In this document: positions 36,701 through 46,266 of the stretch, in pieces | Layout: every line of letters begins with the position of its first letter | Numbering within the stretch: the first letter of the stretch is position 1 | Source: a virus | DNA length: 48,958 nt | Direction: 5' to 3' (one strand) | IMG/VR virus record: IMGVR_UViG_3300042691_013699 | Span: 1 to 48,958 of that record | Made by a program: the position numbers and the translations under genes | The notes under the pieces: model-generated | The model's database searches: none | The model's input: only the letters and a program-made list of their open reading frames with translations | Told to the model about the DNA's origin: nothing

Positions 36701-39700
36701 GATTACTTTAAACAAAATAACATACCTTTATCAACAGATCAAATAGTTCCAAGAAAACCAGGAAGCAACACTTGGTGGGCATTGCAACTACTTGATTCAG
36801 TTGGTGGAAACGTTACTAAAGTAAAGAATAAATTTGCCTCATCTACTGGATTTAATTCAGGTGGACCAGTTCCAGGATCTGGTAATACCGATACAGTTCC
36901 TGCCATGCTTACCCCTGGAGAATTTGTTGTAAATAAAAAAGCAGCTAGTCAAAATCAAGGAATTCTTGAAATGATGAATGGTGGAAAAGTTCAGGGATAT
37001 GAAGATGGCGGAGAGGTTTTAACAAGAAGACAAAGAATAGCCTCTAGAGCAAAGAGTATTGGAAAAGGTGTTGGAGTATCTTCTTTAGTAGGAATGGGAA
37101 TTGGACAAGCAGTTGGTGGACAAACTGGTGCAATGGTTGGATCTTTTGCTTTACCAATGCTAATGCCAATGATTTCTAAAGCAGCTGGACCATTTATTGC
37201 ACAACTTGGAATAAGCACAACAGCACTTGCTGGAATTGCTGCACCACTAGCTCTTGCAGGATTTGCAGTTTATAAGTTTAATAAAGGAATTGGAGAAGCT
37301 GAAAAGTCTGGTGCAGAATTTACAAATGCAATGTATGGCACAGCAAAAACAATTGAAGGAATTGCTGAACAGTTTGGAACTCAAACAAATGCTCAGGCAG
37401 CCAGAATTTCTGCAGTAGAGAGAATTGGCGGACAGGAAATTGGTCAAGAAGCCCAGCAACAATCTGCACAATTTGTACAGTCTGAAGCTGGTAAGCAAAT
37501 GCTTAAAGACGTTGGAACTGTTAAGGCTGGTGGAGGAAATGCTGTAGAGGCTTTAAGAAATCAACTTTCTGCTGCAATTATATCTGGTGCTATTGGAACA
37601 GAAGAAGCTAGGGCTATTGCAGTAGAAGTTGGAACAGCCTTAGGAGATCAATCAATTGCTGTAGGAGTCTCTGGAGAACTAACTAGACTTATGGGTCCAG
37701 ATGGTGGAGACTTATTAAAAAATCTTTCTTCAATTACTGCAGAAATTAGTCCAAAAATAGATGCAAATAAATTAGCTGCTGATGCTTCTTCTGCATATGA
37801 AAAAATGAATGTTGGAGAAAGGTTTATTCAGTCCTTCCAAGGTGGAGAAGCAGACTTTGTAAAAAATTATCAACTTAATGAAGTTAGTGCAGCTAATTCT
37901 GCAGCGTTTGCAAAAGAAACTCAAGCTAGAGAACTTCTTAATTTAGCATATCAAGAAGGAACAATTTCCTTAAAAGAGTTCCAAAAACAAAATTCTGCAA
38001 TAACAAAATCTTCTGAAGCTAATCAAGACTTAGCAGCGAAAGCTCTTGGATTTCAAAATCAAACTGATTTAGTTGCTGCTGCATCTCAAGTAACAACTAA
38101 AAGAGTTGCTGGTGGAAGAGGTGGATCATCTGGAGTCGTAGTAGGAACAGAGGAGCAAAAGCAAGCCAAGGCTGTTCTTGATGCTCAAAAATCCGAACTA
38201 GAAAAAATGCTTATAGAAATCCCTGGTCAGACAGAAGACACAGTTGCAAAAATATCAGCAAGCATTTCAAAACTTGGTGCTGGAGCATTTGGGGATATCC
38301 TATCTGGTAGATTAAATCTTGCAGATGTTGAAATTTTAGTAAAACTTAAAGATGGCGGATTAACTGAAAAAGAAATTGAGGGAGTAAATGATAAACTACA
38401 AGCCCTTAAACTAATCCCAGATATTGATAATTTAATTAATGTAAAAACTACAAGCCAAGAACAAATCACAGACATGTATGACTCTCTTGTAAAATTTCAA
38501 GATTTGCCAGATAAAGAACTTAATATTTATGCAAAGGATAATTTTTCTGAAATCATAAGACAAGCAGGAATATCATATGATCAATTTGCAGCACTACCAG
38601 ATATTGAAAAAAGAGTTGTTCTTACAAAAATGGATGTAGTAGTAAAAGTAAGAGCAGATTTTGAAATGCAACAAGGAATTCTAGATGAACATTCTAGAAA
38701 TGCTTTTGGAGAAGAAATCGGTGCTTTAATGCAGTCTATAACATCTTCTGTTACAGCTGGTGGTTCAACAGGCACTGATGGTGCAACAGGCACTGGTGGT
38801 AGTGGTGGAGGATCTGGAAAGCAAACTCTTGCAGAATACATTAAAGAATTTAAGGCTGCAACAAAAGCAAAAATGGATTACTTTAAAGCTACTAATCACA
38901 TTCTTGGAACTGAAAAACAAGAAGCACTTGCTTTAATTGATACTGCAATGTATTTAAAGGCTAATGCAGCTCAAAGAAAAACTCTTATTGCACTTGCAGA
39001 AAAGCAACTAAAAATCCAAAGAGCAACAGCATTCCTTGCTTTATCAGCAGAAGAAAAAACTTTACTAAGTTTAGAAATGCAAGAAAAGGCTTTAGATGTA
39101 AAATCACAGGCAGATAACAAAGCTTTAAGAGGTAAGCAAAGAGAGATGGAGCTTAATAATAGAGCTTTAGAAGATCTTGCTGAAAAAGAAGATGCTGTAA
39201 ATAAAACATATGATGCAAAGCTAGAAGCTCTTGATAAAATTGCTACAGCAAATGATAGACTTTCTGAGCAAGAGCGTTCAAGAATAGGTCTTGCATCAGC
39301 ACTTGCTTCTGGAGACATTGCAGCAGCAGCAAGTGCTGTTAGTGAAATACAGCAAGCAGAAGCACAGTATCAAATTGAAGACACTAGAGCTGCTCTTGAA
39401 GCACAAAGAGAAAGAGATTTAGAGTCTTTAACAGTCTCTGTAAACGGTCAACTTTTGACAAGAGAGCAAATTCAAGCTAGAAATAAAACTATTGCAACTG
39501 AAATTGAAACTATTGAAGATAGGCTATACGCTGTTGAAACACAAAGATTAGATTTAGCAGAAAAACGTGCCTCAGCAGAATTAAGAACATATTTATTACA
39601 ACAAAAACAAACCATTGAAGCTTTAAAGTATAAACAAATTAATGAAGGATTGACAAAGGATCAGAAAGCATTTTTAGGAACACTTACTCTAGACTTTAAT

Positions 39701-40252
39701 AATCTTGCAAAAACTTATAACGATAGCACCAAGGGATCTGCTGGAGACTTTGCAATGCAAAACCGTGGTGGATATATAGCAAGAATGGCAAATGGTGGAA
39801 TTGCTTATAAGGGTTCTAGAGAAGCCCCTCCAGCATTAAGAATGCATGATGGATTTACAGTTCCTGGAAATGGAATGACAGACAAGGTTCCAGCACTCCT
39901 AACTCCTGGAGAATTTGTTGTTAGAAAATCAGTAGCAGATAAGAGCAGAGGATTCTTAGAGGCTTTAAATGGTCAAGTATTCCCTGGAATGGGTAGAGCA
40001 CCAGGTGTTCCTACAAATAATTTCTTAGATGGCATAGGATCTCCAAGATACTCTATACCAGAAAGTGGTACGTCCAACATTCCAGTAGCTAGTACAAATG
40101 TTGTCTCAACCTCTGCACCAATGTATAATAGTACATATAACGTAAATGTAAACGTATCTGGAACAAATGCATCACCAGATGATATTGCAAATGTAGTTAT
40201 GGCAAAACTTTCTCAACAAAATAGAGGGAATTTAAGGAGTAGTAGATACTAA
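33746..40252 (+). CDS. tape measure protein, 2168 aa
   Basis: The 2168-residue protein sets tail length and spans the tail lumen. The N-terminus (MAEIAKGIIDIEINTGGAAS) and the TP901-type core (SLAAQAAAAGRKDAELTDAV...LQDISAAIPRVAPVIQGLGG, about 252-345) are clear. Hydrophobic segments lie near 535-562 and 1110-1165. The motif DTVPAMLTPGEFVV occurs near residues 690 and 1050, with a variant (DKVPALLTPGEFVV) near 2045. The rest is Ala/Gln-rich helix. Its length predicts a tail of roughly 0.3 micrometre by the usual proportion. It overlaps both neighbours by one base. Confidence 0.9.
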   Translation: MAEIAKGIIDIEINTGGAASQLQALQTQINAFNLALNKSNKAHSTFAKEFGGELQSAINKTGLFTAETIKLHTAAATLDKTLSKGKTSLGQFFSAKFNKDSAIAAETMALASERARRLQTQFIATSGAANGFQDALAVRPLSAFSSQAAVAAQRTQILSNMFKQGTTQLINFGKNVQWAGRQLMVGFTVPLTIFGAMAGKTFMELEKQGVAFKKVYGDIFTTPAELNKNLEAVKGLASEYTKYGIAVKDTISLAAQAAAAGRKDAELTDAVSQATRLATLGQMDQNAALETTISLQSAFRLSGKDLADTINFLNMVENQTVVSLQDISAAIPRVAPVIQGLGGDVKDLTVFLAAMQEGGVDAAEGANALKSGLASLINPTKQATEMLNGMGINLETIIQANRGDLMGTVRSFAEALQGLDQFSRQQALEQVFGKFQYAKLGALFENISREGSQAQQVIATMGYSTEQLGATADKELKTIEESFGVQLTGAVERFKLAIAPIGEIFVKLAIPLVNFATKIVEGFNGLSDTQKRFTAIAAVIVGVVIPAVTMMAGLFLNLVGTLAKIGQGMALFGKGFLTGGPVGAVKALTQSSKYLSLAEMDAAMAAQQLSGASKVLNTTLIQQAITGNAAAAAINNLTRAYSAMIATQGAAANLPIFGTAGAAGNAAKTSGVRIRGLRRNAGGGVPGSGNTDTVPAMLTPGEFVVNKEATKNNIGLLKAINDGKTQGLNKGGIANGVQYLNRGAIVSQARSILDMVRRGGMGSLDDFIKNAKDPKVSALLQRYGSISRSTGPLAPKTQMSPTTKRTTEKTHFGDKRQVLSVEELGLILGTKGGSKREIAEALIKGGIPVQSLTDDWILLPKSINQAARSNTTTPMNISSVIKELRQNVGSIKFKDRNKDSAFSILNPTETASGFAERMSKELAEYLSENGDVLVTDDLLTLLRNKAYPNMVGAGTSTGIRLPSKSDIGTLSGVDINSPSFAKSVNDYFKQNNIPLSTDQIVPRKPGSNTWWALQLLDSVGGNVTKVKNKFASSTGFNSGGPVPGSGNTDTVPAMLTPGEFVVNKKAASQNQGILEMMNGGKVQGYEDGGEVLTRRQRIASRAKSIGKGVGVSSLVGMGIGQAVGGQTGAMVGSFALPMLMPMISKAAGPFIAQLGISTTALAGIAAPLALAGFAVYKFNKGIGEAEKSGAEFTNAMYGTAKTIEGIAEQFGTQTNAQAARISAVERIGGQEIGQEAQQQSAQFVQSEAGKQMLKDVGTVKAGGGNAVEALRNQLSAAIISGAIGTEEARAIAVEVGTALGDQSIAVGVSGELTRLMGPDGGDLLKNLSSITAEISPKIDANKLAADASSAYEKMNVGERFIQSFQGGEADFVKNYQLNEVSAANSAAFAKETQARELLNLAYQEGTISLKEFQKQNSAITKSSEANQDLAAKALGFQNQTDLVAAASQVTTKRVAGGRGGSSGVVVGTEEQKQAKAVLDAQKSELEKMLIEIPGQTEDTVAKISASISKLGAGAFGDILSGRLNLADVEILVKLKDGGLTEKEIEGVNDKLQALKLIPDIDNLINVKTTSQEQITDMYDSLVKFQDLPDKELNIYAKDNFSEIIRQAGISYDQFAALPDIEKRVVLTKMDVVVKVRADFEMQQGILDEHSRNAFGEEIGALMQSITSSVTAGGSTGTDGATGTGGSGGGSGKQTLAEYIKEFKAATKAKMDYFKATNHILGTEKQEALALIDTAMYLKANAAQRKTLIALAEKQLKIQRATAFLALSAEEKTLLSLEMQEKALDVKSQADNKALRGKQREMELNNRALEDLAEKEDAVNKTYDAKLEALDKIATANDRLSEQERSRIGLASALASGDIAAAASAVSEIQQAEAQYQIEDTRAALEAQRERDLESLTVSVNGQLLTREQIQARNKTIATEIETIEDRLYAVETQRLDLAEKRASAELRTYLLQQKQTIEALKYKQINEGLTKDQKAFLGTLTLDFNNLAKTYNDSTKGSAGDFAMQNRGGYIARMANGGIAYKGSREAPPALRMHDGFTVPGNGMTDKVPALLTPGEFVVRKSVADKSRGFLEALNGQVFPGMGRAPGVPTNNFLDGIGSPRYSIPESGTSNIPVASTNVVSTSAPMYNSTYNVNVNVSGTNASPDDIANVVMAKLSQQNRGNLRSSRY

Positions 40253-40839
40253 TGGTTAGCAGTGCATATTTAAATTCTAGAAAAAAGTGGGTAAGACCTC
40301 AAGCAATTATTTTTTCTAATAATTCTGGAGGACTTTTAGATGGTGTTCCACAAATTTCTGGAGTAGAAAGAGAAGACTTTATAATTCTCTCTGATCATAA
40401 TAGAAGCGATATTAGTTTTAATACTAATAGACTTGAGAATAGAAAAAGAATGGTAAATGGTCATATGCGTTCTTACCATATTGCAGATAAGATGAATGTA
40501 TCTTTTTCTTATAATTTAATTCCTTCCAGATCTTTTGATGGAGACCCAGAATTTAACACAAGCGGAATTGCAACAGACCTTTCATTAACAGAATATACAG
40601 TAGATGGTGGTGCTGGTGGAGCAGAACTTCTAGAGTGGTACAGCTCAAATCCTGGATCTTTTTATATGTTCTTGTCTTATGATAAACCTCAAAATTTCAC
40701 CGCAGGAATATATCAAAACCTTGATAAATACTCTGACGTTCTAGAAGTTTTTATTTCAGATTTTAGTTATAATGTTATTAAAAGAGGCGGAACTAACCAC
40801 GACCTTTGGGATATTTCTATTTCTCTTGAGGAAGTATAA
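40252..40839 (+). CDS. distal tail-type minor tail protein, 195 aa
   Basis: The 195-residue product starts MVSSAYLNSRKKWVRPQAII, is beta-rich and ends SFSYNLIPSRSFDGDPE...TNHDLWDISISLEEV. It is directly after the tape measure and coupled by overlaps at both ends, as for distal tail (Dit-like) proteins that cap the tube and join the hub. The family assignment is by position. No enzymatic motif is visible. Confidence 0.6.
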   Translation: MVSSAYLNSRKKWVRPQAIIFSNNSGGLLDGVPQISGVEREDFIILSDHNRSDISFNTNRLENRKRMVNGHMRSYHIADKMNVSFSYNLIPSRSFDGDPEFNTSGIATDLSLTEYTVDGGAGGAELLEWYSSNPGSFYMFLSYDKPQNFTAGIYQNLDKYSDVLEVFISDFSYNVIKRGGTNHDLWDISISLEEV

Positions 40840-43800
40840 TGTTTTTTGATTCAGACCTAATAGATCACATTCAAACAAAGAATAGTATTGATGTAGACTC
40901 TTTAATCATTGCTGAATGGAATCAAAATGATTTATTAAACCTTGACGATTATGGAAATTATAGATTTAGACCAGATAGTGCAAGTGTTGTCTATAGAAGT
41001 TTATATCCAGAATATGACTCTCAAGATAATGCAAATGTTTATACAAATGCCTTAGATTCTAATTATATTTCTCAGTATAAAACAGAAGATCCAAATGAGC
41101 CTTTAACATTTTATTCAGGAGATACAAGTAGAGAACTTTACTATTCACTAAAAGATTGCATCAAGCCATTTAGACCAAGGTCTGGAATTAATAAAATTCT
41201 TTATGCTGAAGAGATAGATATAGCTAGTACAAAATTTGTAGACAGCATAAGATCTGGAAGAAGACCAAGATATTATTTTTGCTCAAGATTTGACAAGTTT
41301 AAGTATTGGAACTCTTATAGAAAAGAAAATGGTGAGCATTTTGGAATATCTAGTCGCTCTGCCACGTTTTTTACTGCTGGAGACCCCTCTTATAAGATAG
41401 AAGACTGTGCTCCCTTTGTTGTTTATAAAAATGAAGTTGCTACAAATAGAATAGTTGTAAAAATGCAGACTAACCTAGCAGATCCAACAGCGGTTGGAAT
41501 TGATGGAGAATTTTTAGTTCCAGGAACAATTAGAGTTGGTAATATAATAATTACAGATCCACTTCAAGATATAGCACATTCATCAGTTCCAAAAAGATGG
41601 AAAATACAATATCTTAATAGTAGTAATAATTGGATAGATGCAATAAACTTTAATGAAACATCTACAAGAAGAGACGGTTCAAGAATTGTTCCGTGGGATG
41701 GTCATGTAGAAATCTACTATGGTGTTAAAATTCCAGAACAGTTTAAAACAAATTTTCATCTATATCAATATCTTGATACAGTAGAGCAGTTGCCAGATAC
41801 TAGTATTTATAATTCTGGATTAAGTGTAAAAGATGGGGATGCTTACATACTTGGTAGCTCTACTAGCCAACCAGGAACCCTGTATGTTTGGAGTCAAGAA
41901 GATGAAGAATGGAAAATCTATAATGTAGAGTATGGATTTTCACTACTAGAAGAAGATGATACAAAAAGAATTGGATTAATTAAAAAAATATTAAATCCAG
42001 ACTATTTTAATATTGGTAGTAATGACATATATAGAGATTTTGTTTTTATTAAAGGAATTAGAGTTGTTGTAGAAACAATGTATGCTCCCAATAACATGTT
42101 TGAATTAATTGAGCTATCTCCAAGACTAAAAGTTGACATAACAAATTATGTTTTAGACTATGATATTAGTAAAAATCTTATGTCAACAGATTTTGGTCTT
42201 CCAGTTGGTGGACTTGTAGCCTCAACTGGTGGAGTTAATTTATCAAATCATGACGGAGTATTTACAGAGTTAAATATCTTTAATGCTACCACTAGAACTG
42301 GAAGCATAATTGCCAATAATCTTAAACCACAAATTAAATTTGATTTTTATGAATCTATCTTAGATGTTAATGGATACGATAAGTTTGTTCCATTAAAAAC
42401 ATTCTTTTCAGAAAATGCTGCAGTTGCAACTAGCGGTATGCAAGATGTTTCATTAAATCTAAGAGATGCTTATTTTATATTAGAATCTAATAATGCTACA
42501 TCAATATTTTTACAAAATTCTACCCTTACAAAAGCAGTAGCACTGCTACTAGACAATATTGGTTTTAGCAATTATGTATTTAAAAATATTAATACTGCAA
42601 ATGATCCAGTAATCCCATTTTTCTTTGTTGAGCCAGATGCTTCTGTTGCAGAAGTTTTACAAAGACTTGCACAAGCTACTCAGACTGCTATGTTCTTTGA
42701 TGAATATAATAATTTTGTAATTATGCCAAAAGAGTATTTAATGCCAGACATATCTATAAGAGATGATAACCCTGCAATTTCTGAAAGACTAACTACCCTT
42801 TATGGACAGAAAACTGATAGCATTGTTCCAAATATTGAAGCTATTGCGGGCTTTGAAACAAAAATATTGAATGATGGTCAAATTAATTATACAACTAGAT
42901 ACATTCAAAGAGAAGTGTCAAAGCTAGAGCAAGCAAGCTTAAGTTTAAATGAAAGAACTTACGGGTATAAGAGCTCCATACTCTGGGAACTTGGAGATCA
43001 GGAAGAAACAAGAACAATAAATCAACCAACAGCAAACGTAGGATACGCACTTGGAGCAGTGCCATTGGCAACAAGTCTTGGAAGTGCTGTGCCGTTTGTG
43101 GCAAATAATCAAATAGATATTGATACAAGCACCATTGATGTTGGAGAGAGTGCTTTTTGGCTACCAAGATTTCAAGGTTATTTATTTGCAAATGGAGAAA
43201 TTATAAGATACGATGCACAAGAATACCAAGTGGACTCAATATCTACTGACGCAACAAATGGTCGTGTTTGGATTACAAATAATAACGAATATCAAAAATA
43301 TTTTTCTAAATTAAAATTTAATGGAAAAATGATTTTAACAGGAAAACTTAGAATTTATACAGAACCGTATTATGAAAATGCTTCTGGATCTAATTTTGAT
43401 GATTTAGAAGAAAATGTTAGATATAAAAATGGTGCGGTAAGATCTCATGGCAGAGGTCAGTTTGGAACTAAGATTGTAAATCATTTTGCTGGATTAAACT
43501 CGTATTGGGAAGACCCTAATAATAAAAAATCTTTTAGAATGGATTCTAGCAAGATATTTAGCGATCAGCCTATAGAATTTTTGCCTAATGATCCGATATC
43601 TGCTTCAGTTTCAGCATCAGCATATCCACTTGGAGGTGATTCTGCATCGCAAGAAGATTTTTCAATAACTAGTAAAATTGCTAACTTTATGAAACAATCA
43701 ACTAGGTCAGAAGGTTTTTCTAGCTATAGACAACAAGATGCTGCAGGAATTCAATCATCTGCATTAATTCTTAATGGACCCTATCCAGTACCAGCTTTAA

Positions 43801-45374
43801 CAAAAGACCCCAACAATATTCTTCCAGACCTATCTGCAACAATTGATAAAGACTTGGTAAATTATGTTTACAAAGATTTGGGTGGAGACTATAGGCATGT
43901 TGGAACTAGAATGAGAATTATTGGAAAAAGAAAAGATGATAAGTCCCAATCTGCTTTAAATTCTATGGACCTTTTTAAAATTGATAAAAGTGTTGGAAAT
44001 TTAAATTTAACAAGCCTGTCTGGTGGAGCTGGTGGAATTGGATACATGGTTGATCCAGATACTAATTCTGGATATTATCTTGAAATAGCATCAATGTCTG
44101 AAGATATTTTAAAGTACTATGGTTCAACTGCAAGTGCAGCAGCAGTTTCTGGATCTGTTTCACTAAACAAAGTTCTGGAAAATATAATTTTCTATAAAGT
44201 GGAAAGAACTCCATACTCTACACAGATACCTGGAAAAACTAATATTGCAGTTCCTAAAAAACTTTTTGGATCTCTTGCAAGAATTCTTGTTGATGAAGGA
44301 AAGTTTGTGGGATCTGATAGATTAACTTCTCAAGACATACCAGTCTACGATCTATCACTAGATGCTGAAATCATAAAACAAGATTCTGTAATAACTTCTA
44401 TTCACTTTAGTATATATTTAAACAATATGTTGATAGGAAAAGTTACTGATAACAATCCTTTGCAAGCTCCAAGCAGTGGTTTAAAAGCTTGTTTATTTAC
44501 AAGAGGATCTAGTAAGTGCATGTTTGAAAACATCTATGCTTTAAAAAACTCAGAAGAAAAAGATGTTCCTGTAGAAGCAAAAATAAGAAATGTAATATCT
44601 GCTGAATCTTTAAGAAAGTATTCTCTTCCAGGAATGATTCAAAAAACTTATTTATCTTCTATTAGTGCAGAAAAAAAGCCTAGTATAGACTTTTACTTTG
44701 AAGAGTTTGGGACAATATTAAGAGAATGTGCATATTTTAACATTAAGTATGATCAAGCTTACCCAGCATTAATAGCAAAAGTTGTTCCCCCATTTACTAT
44801 AGAAAAGTCTTATCAAATTTCAGGATTTTTGCCAGGATCTTATGGGGCTGAATTTTTAATCTTTAATACAACAGATAAGGCAATAGATTTAAGTGAAAGT
44901 TCAAGTAATAGAATTATGATTCAAGGAATTACATTTACTCAAAATATATCAAATGTCCTTACTGTTGATGACTACTTTAAAGAATTGTCAAACTTTTCTG
45001 ATCCAGTTATTACAAGTAATAGTTTAATTGTTTCTCCAGGAAGATCTGAAAAGATTTATGAAAATCTTAAGAATAGTAGGTCCGTGTATGGAAACAAATC
45101 ATTTTCACTAAACTCTGTTTATATTCAAAATGCAGACTCTGCAAAAGATGTAATGAAATGGATTTTAGATAAAACAATTAGACCAAGAAAAGTATTTGAA
45201 ATAGATACCTTTGCAACAGCACACGTCCAACTTGGTGACATTATTAAGATTAACTTTGATTTACCAGAGGGAGTAAAGATGGTAGATGAAAATAAAAAGT
45301 TTGTTGTTATATCTGCTCAATATGGAAGATCTTCTTCAAATGTTAAAAGTCAATTAAGGGTCATGGAGGTTTAG
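40839..45374 (+). CDS. large tail-tip/hub minor tail protein, 1511 aa
   Basis: The 1511-residue protein starts MFFDSDLIDHIQTKNSIDVD. A hub-like region has VLDYDISKNLMSTDFGLPVG-GLVASTGGVNLSNH (about 442-478), then VEPDASVAEVLQRLAQATQT and NNFVIMPKEYL. The C-terminal domain is LDKTIRPRKVFEIDTFATAHVQLGDIIKINF. These features recur in tail-associated (Tal/hub-like) proteins of actinophages. It probably forms the tail tip and may carry the adsorption apparatus. No peptidase motif was found. Confidence 0.75.
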   Translation: MFFDSDLIDHIQTKNSIDVDSLIIAEWNQNDLLNLDDYGNYRFRPDSASVVYRSLYPEYDSQDNANVYTNALDSNYISQYKTEDPNEPLTFYSGDTSRELYYSLKDCIKPFRPRSGINKILYAEEIDIASTKFVDSIRSGRRPRYYFCSRFDKFKYWNSYRKENGEHFGISSRSATFFTAGDPSYKIEDCAPFVVYKNEVATNRIVVKMQTNLADPTAVGIDGEFLVPGTIRVGNIIITDPLQDIAHSSVPKRWKIQYLNSSNNWIDAINFNETSTRRDGSRIVPWDGHVEIYYGVKIPEQFKTNFHLYQYLDTVEQLPDTSIYNSGLSVKDGDAYILGSSTSQPGTLYVWSQEDEEWKIYNVEYGFSLLEEDDTKRIGLIKKILNPDYFNIGSNDIYRDFVFIKGIRVVVETMYAPNNMFELIELSPRLKVDITNYVLDYDISKNLMSTDFGLPVGGLVASTGGVNLSNHDGVFTELNIFNATTRTGSIIANNLKPQIKFDFYESILDVNGYDKFVPLKTFFSENAAVATSGMQDVSLNLRDAYFILESNNATSIFLQNSTLTKAVALLLDNIGFSNYVFKNINTANDPVIPFFFVEPDASVAEVLQRLAQATQTAMFFDEYNNFVIMPKEYLMPDISIRDDNPAISERLTTLYGQKTDSIVPNIEAIAGFETKILNDGQINYTTRYIQREVSKLEQASLSLNERTYGYKSSILWELGDQEETRTINQPTANVGYALGAVPLATSLGSAVPFVANNQIDIDTSTIDVGESAFWLPRFQGYLFANGEIIRYDAQEYQVDSISTDATNGRVWITNNNEYQKYFSKLKFNGKMILTGKLRIYTEPYYENASGSNFDDLEENVRYKNGAVRSHGRGQFGTKIVNHFAGLNSYWEDPNNKKSFRMDSSKIFSDQPIEFLPNDPISASVSASAYPLGGDSASQEDFSITSKIANFMKQSTRSEGFSSYRQQDAAGIQSSALILNGPYPVPALTKDPNNILPDLSATIDKDLVNYVYKDLGGDYRHVGTRMRIIGKRKDDKSQSALNSMDLFKIDKSVGNLNLTSLSGGAGGIGYMVDPDTNSGYYLEIASMSEDILKYYGSTASAAAVSGSVSLNKVLENIIFYKVERTPYSTQIPGKTNIAVPKKLFGSLARILVDEGKFVGSDRLTSQDIPVYDLSLDAEIIKQDSVITSIHFSIYLNNMLIGKVTDNNPLQAPSSGLKACLFTRGSSKCMFENIYALKNSEEKDVPVEAKIRNVISAESLRKYSLPGMIQKTYLSSISAEKKPSIDFYFEEFGTILRECAYFNIKYDQAYPALIAKVVPPFTIEKSYQISGFLPGSYGAEFLIFNTTDKAIDLSESSSNRIMIQGITFTQNISNVLTVDDYFKELSNFSDPVITSNSLIVSPGRSEKIYENLKNSRSVYGNKSFSLNSVYIQNADSAKDVMKWILDKTIRPRKVFEIDTFATAHVQLGDIIKINFDLPEGVKMVDENKKFVVISAQYGRSSSNVKSQLRVMEV

Positions 45375-45375
45375 C

Positions 45376-46266
45376 ATGGGTGAATATGCAGATTCCTTAA
45401 AGAAAACTAATAAAAGAAAAGATGCTAGTGAATCGGTTACAGCTGCAAGAGAAGCAGCAGCTAAAGAGGCAGCAAAGGCAGCAAAGGCAAGAGCAGATGA
45501 AGCAGCTAGAGCTAAAGCAAGAGAATCGGCACAAAAAGCCGCAGATTTAAAGGCAGCACAAAAAATTCCAGTAAGGGATGCTCATGATAAGCCAAAGACT
45601 GTTACTACTCCACTACCACCAGTTAAGCCTCCACCAGTTAAGCCTCCACCAAAAAAAATTCCTCAGAGCTCGGGACCTGCTGATGTTGTAACTGTAACGA
45701 CTAAAGAAGATTTTGTTGATTCAACTCCAACAATGCCTCCAACGCCAACCCCACCTGCTACAACAGTAGTTGAAGCTCCCGTTGTTAGAGTTCCAACAAG
45801 AAATGTTACAGACATATCTTCTTTAGTTCCACAACTTAACGCAGAAGAAATTCAAAGATTACTTTTTGAAAATCTTTCTGCAGTAGAACTATCAATGGTT
45901 GAAAGACATGACACAATTGAGGGTATTGATCAAAAGTACTCAATTATTTCAAACTTGTCTGAAATAAGAAAAAAGTATGACATAAGAAAACAATTAACTA
46001 TTATGGATAAGTTTAAGCCTCTTACAAGTATTTTTATAATTAATATTCAAGATAAAATACCCCAAGAAGATTACATAGCATTAGAAAGCTTAAACTCAAC
46101 ATACAAATATCTTGATGAAAATAACCAAATAGTTACCCGTGAAAAGGGATATTACTATATTGATACAAATGGTGATTTGGTTATAGAACTAATTAATTTA
46201 GAAAAAAATCAACAGGTAGAGATTCAAATAGACACAAATGGTACAATATATAAGGTGGAATTATGA
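45376..46266 (+). CDS. minor tail protein with Ala/Lys coiled coil and Pro-rich linker, 296 aa
   Basis: The 296-residue protein has an N-terminal Ala/Lys/Arg/Glu helix (about residues 15-65, AREAAAKEAAKAAKARADEA), then a Pro-rich linker (LPPVKPPPVKPPPKK) and a second Thr/Pro stretch. A folded C-terminal domain begins near ISSLVPQLNAEEIQRLLFEN and ends with a beta region (KGYYYIDTNGDLVIEL). This TolA-like arrangement can act as a flexible spacer. It starts one base after the hub protein and overlaps the next gene by four bases. Confidence 0.6.
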   Translation: MGEYADSLKKTNKRKDASESVTAAREAAAKEAAKAAKARADEAARAKARESAQKAADLKAAQKIPVRDAHDKPKTVTTPLPPVKPPPVKPPPKKIPQSSGPADVVTVTTKEDFVDSTPTMPPTPTPPATTVVEAPVVRVPTRNVTDISSLVPQLNAEEIQRLLFENLSAVELSMVERHDTIEGIDQKYSIISNLSEIRKKYDIRKQLTIMDKFKPLTSIFIINIQDKIPQEDYIALESLNSTYKYLDENNQIVTREKGYYYIDTNGDLVIELINLEKNQQVEIQIDTNGTIYKVEL

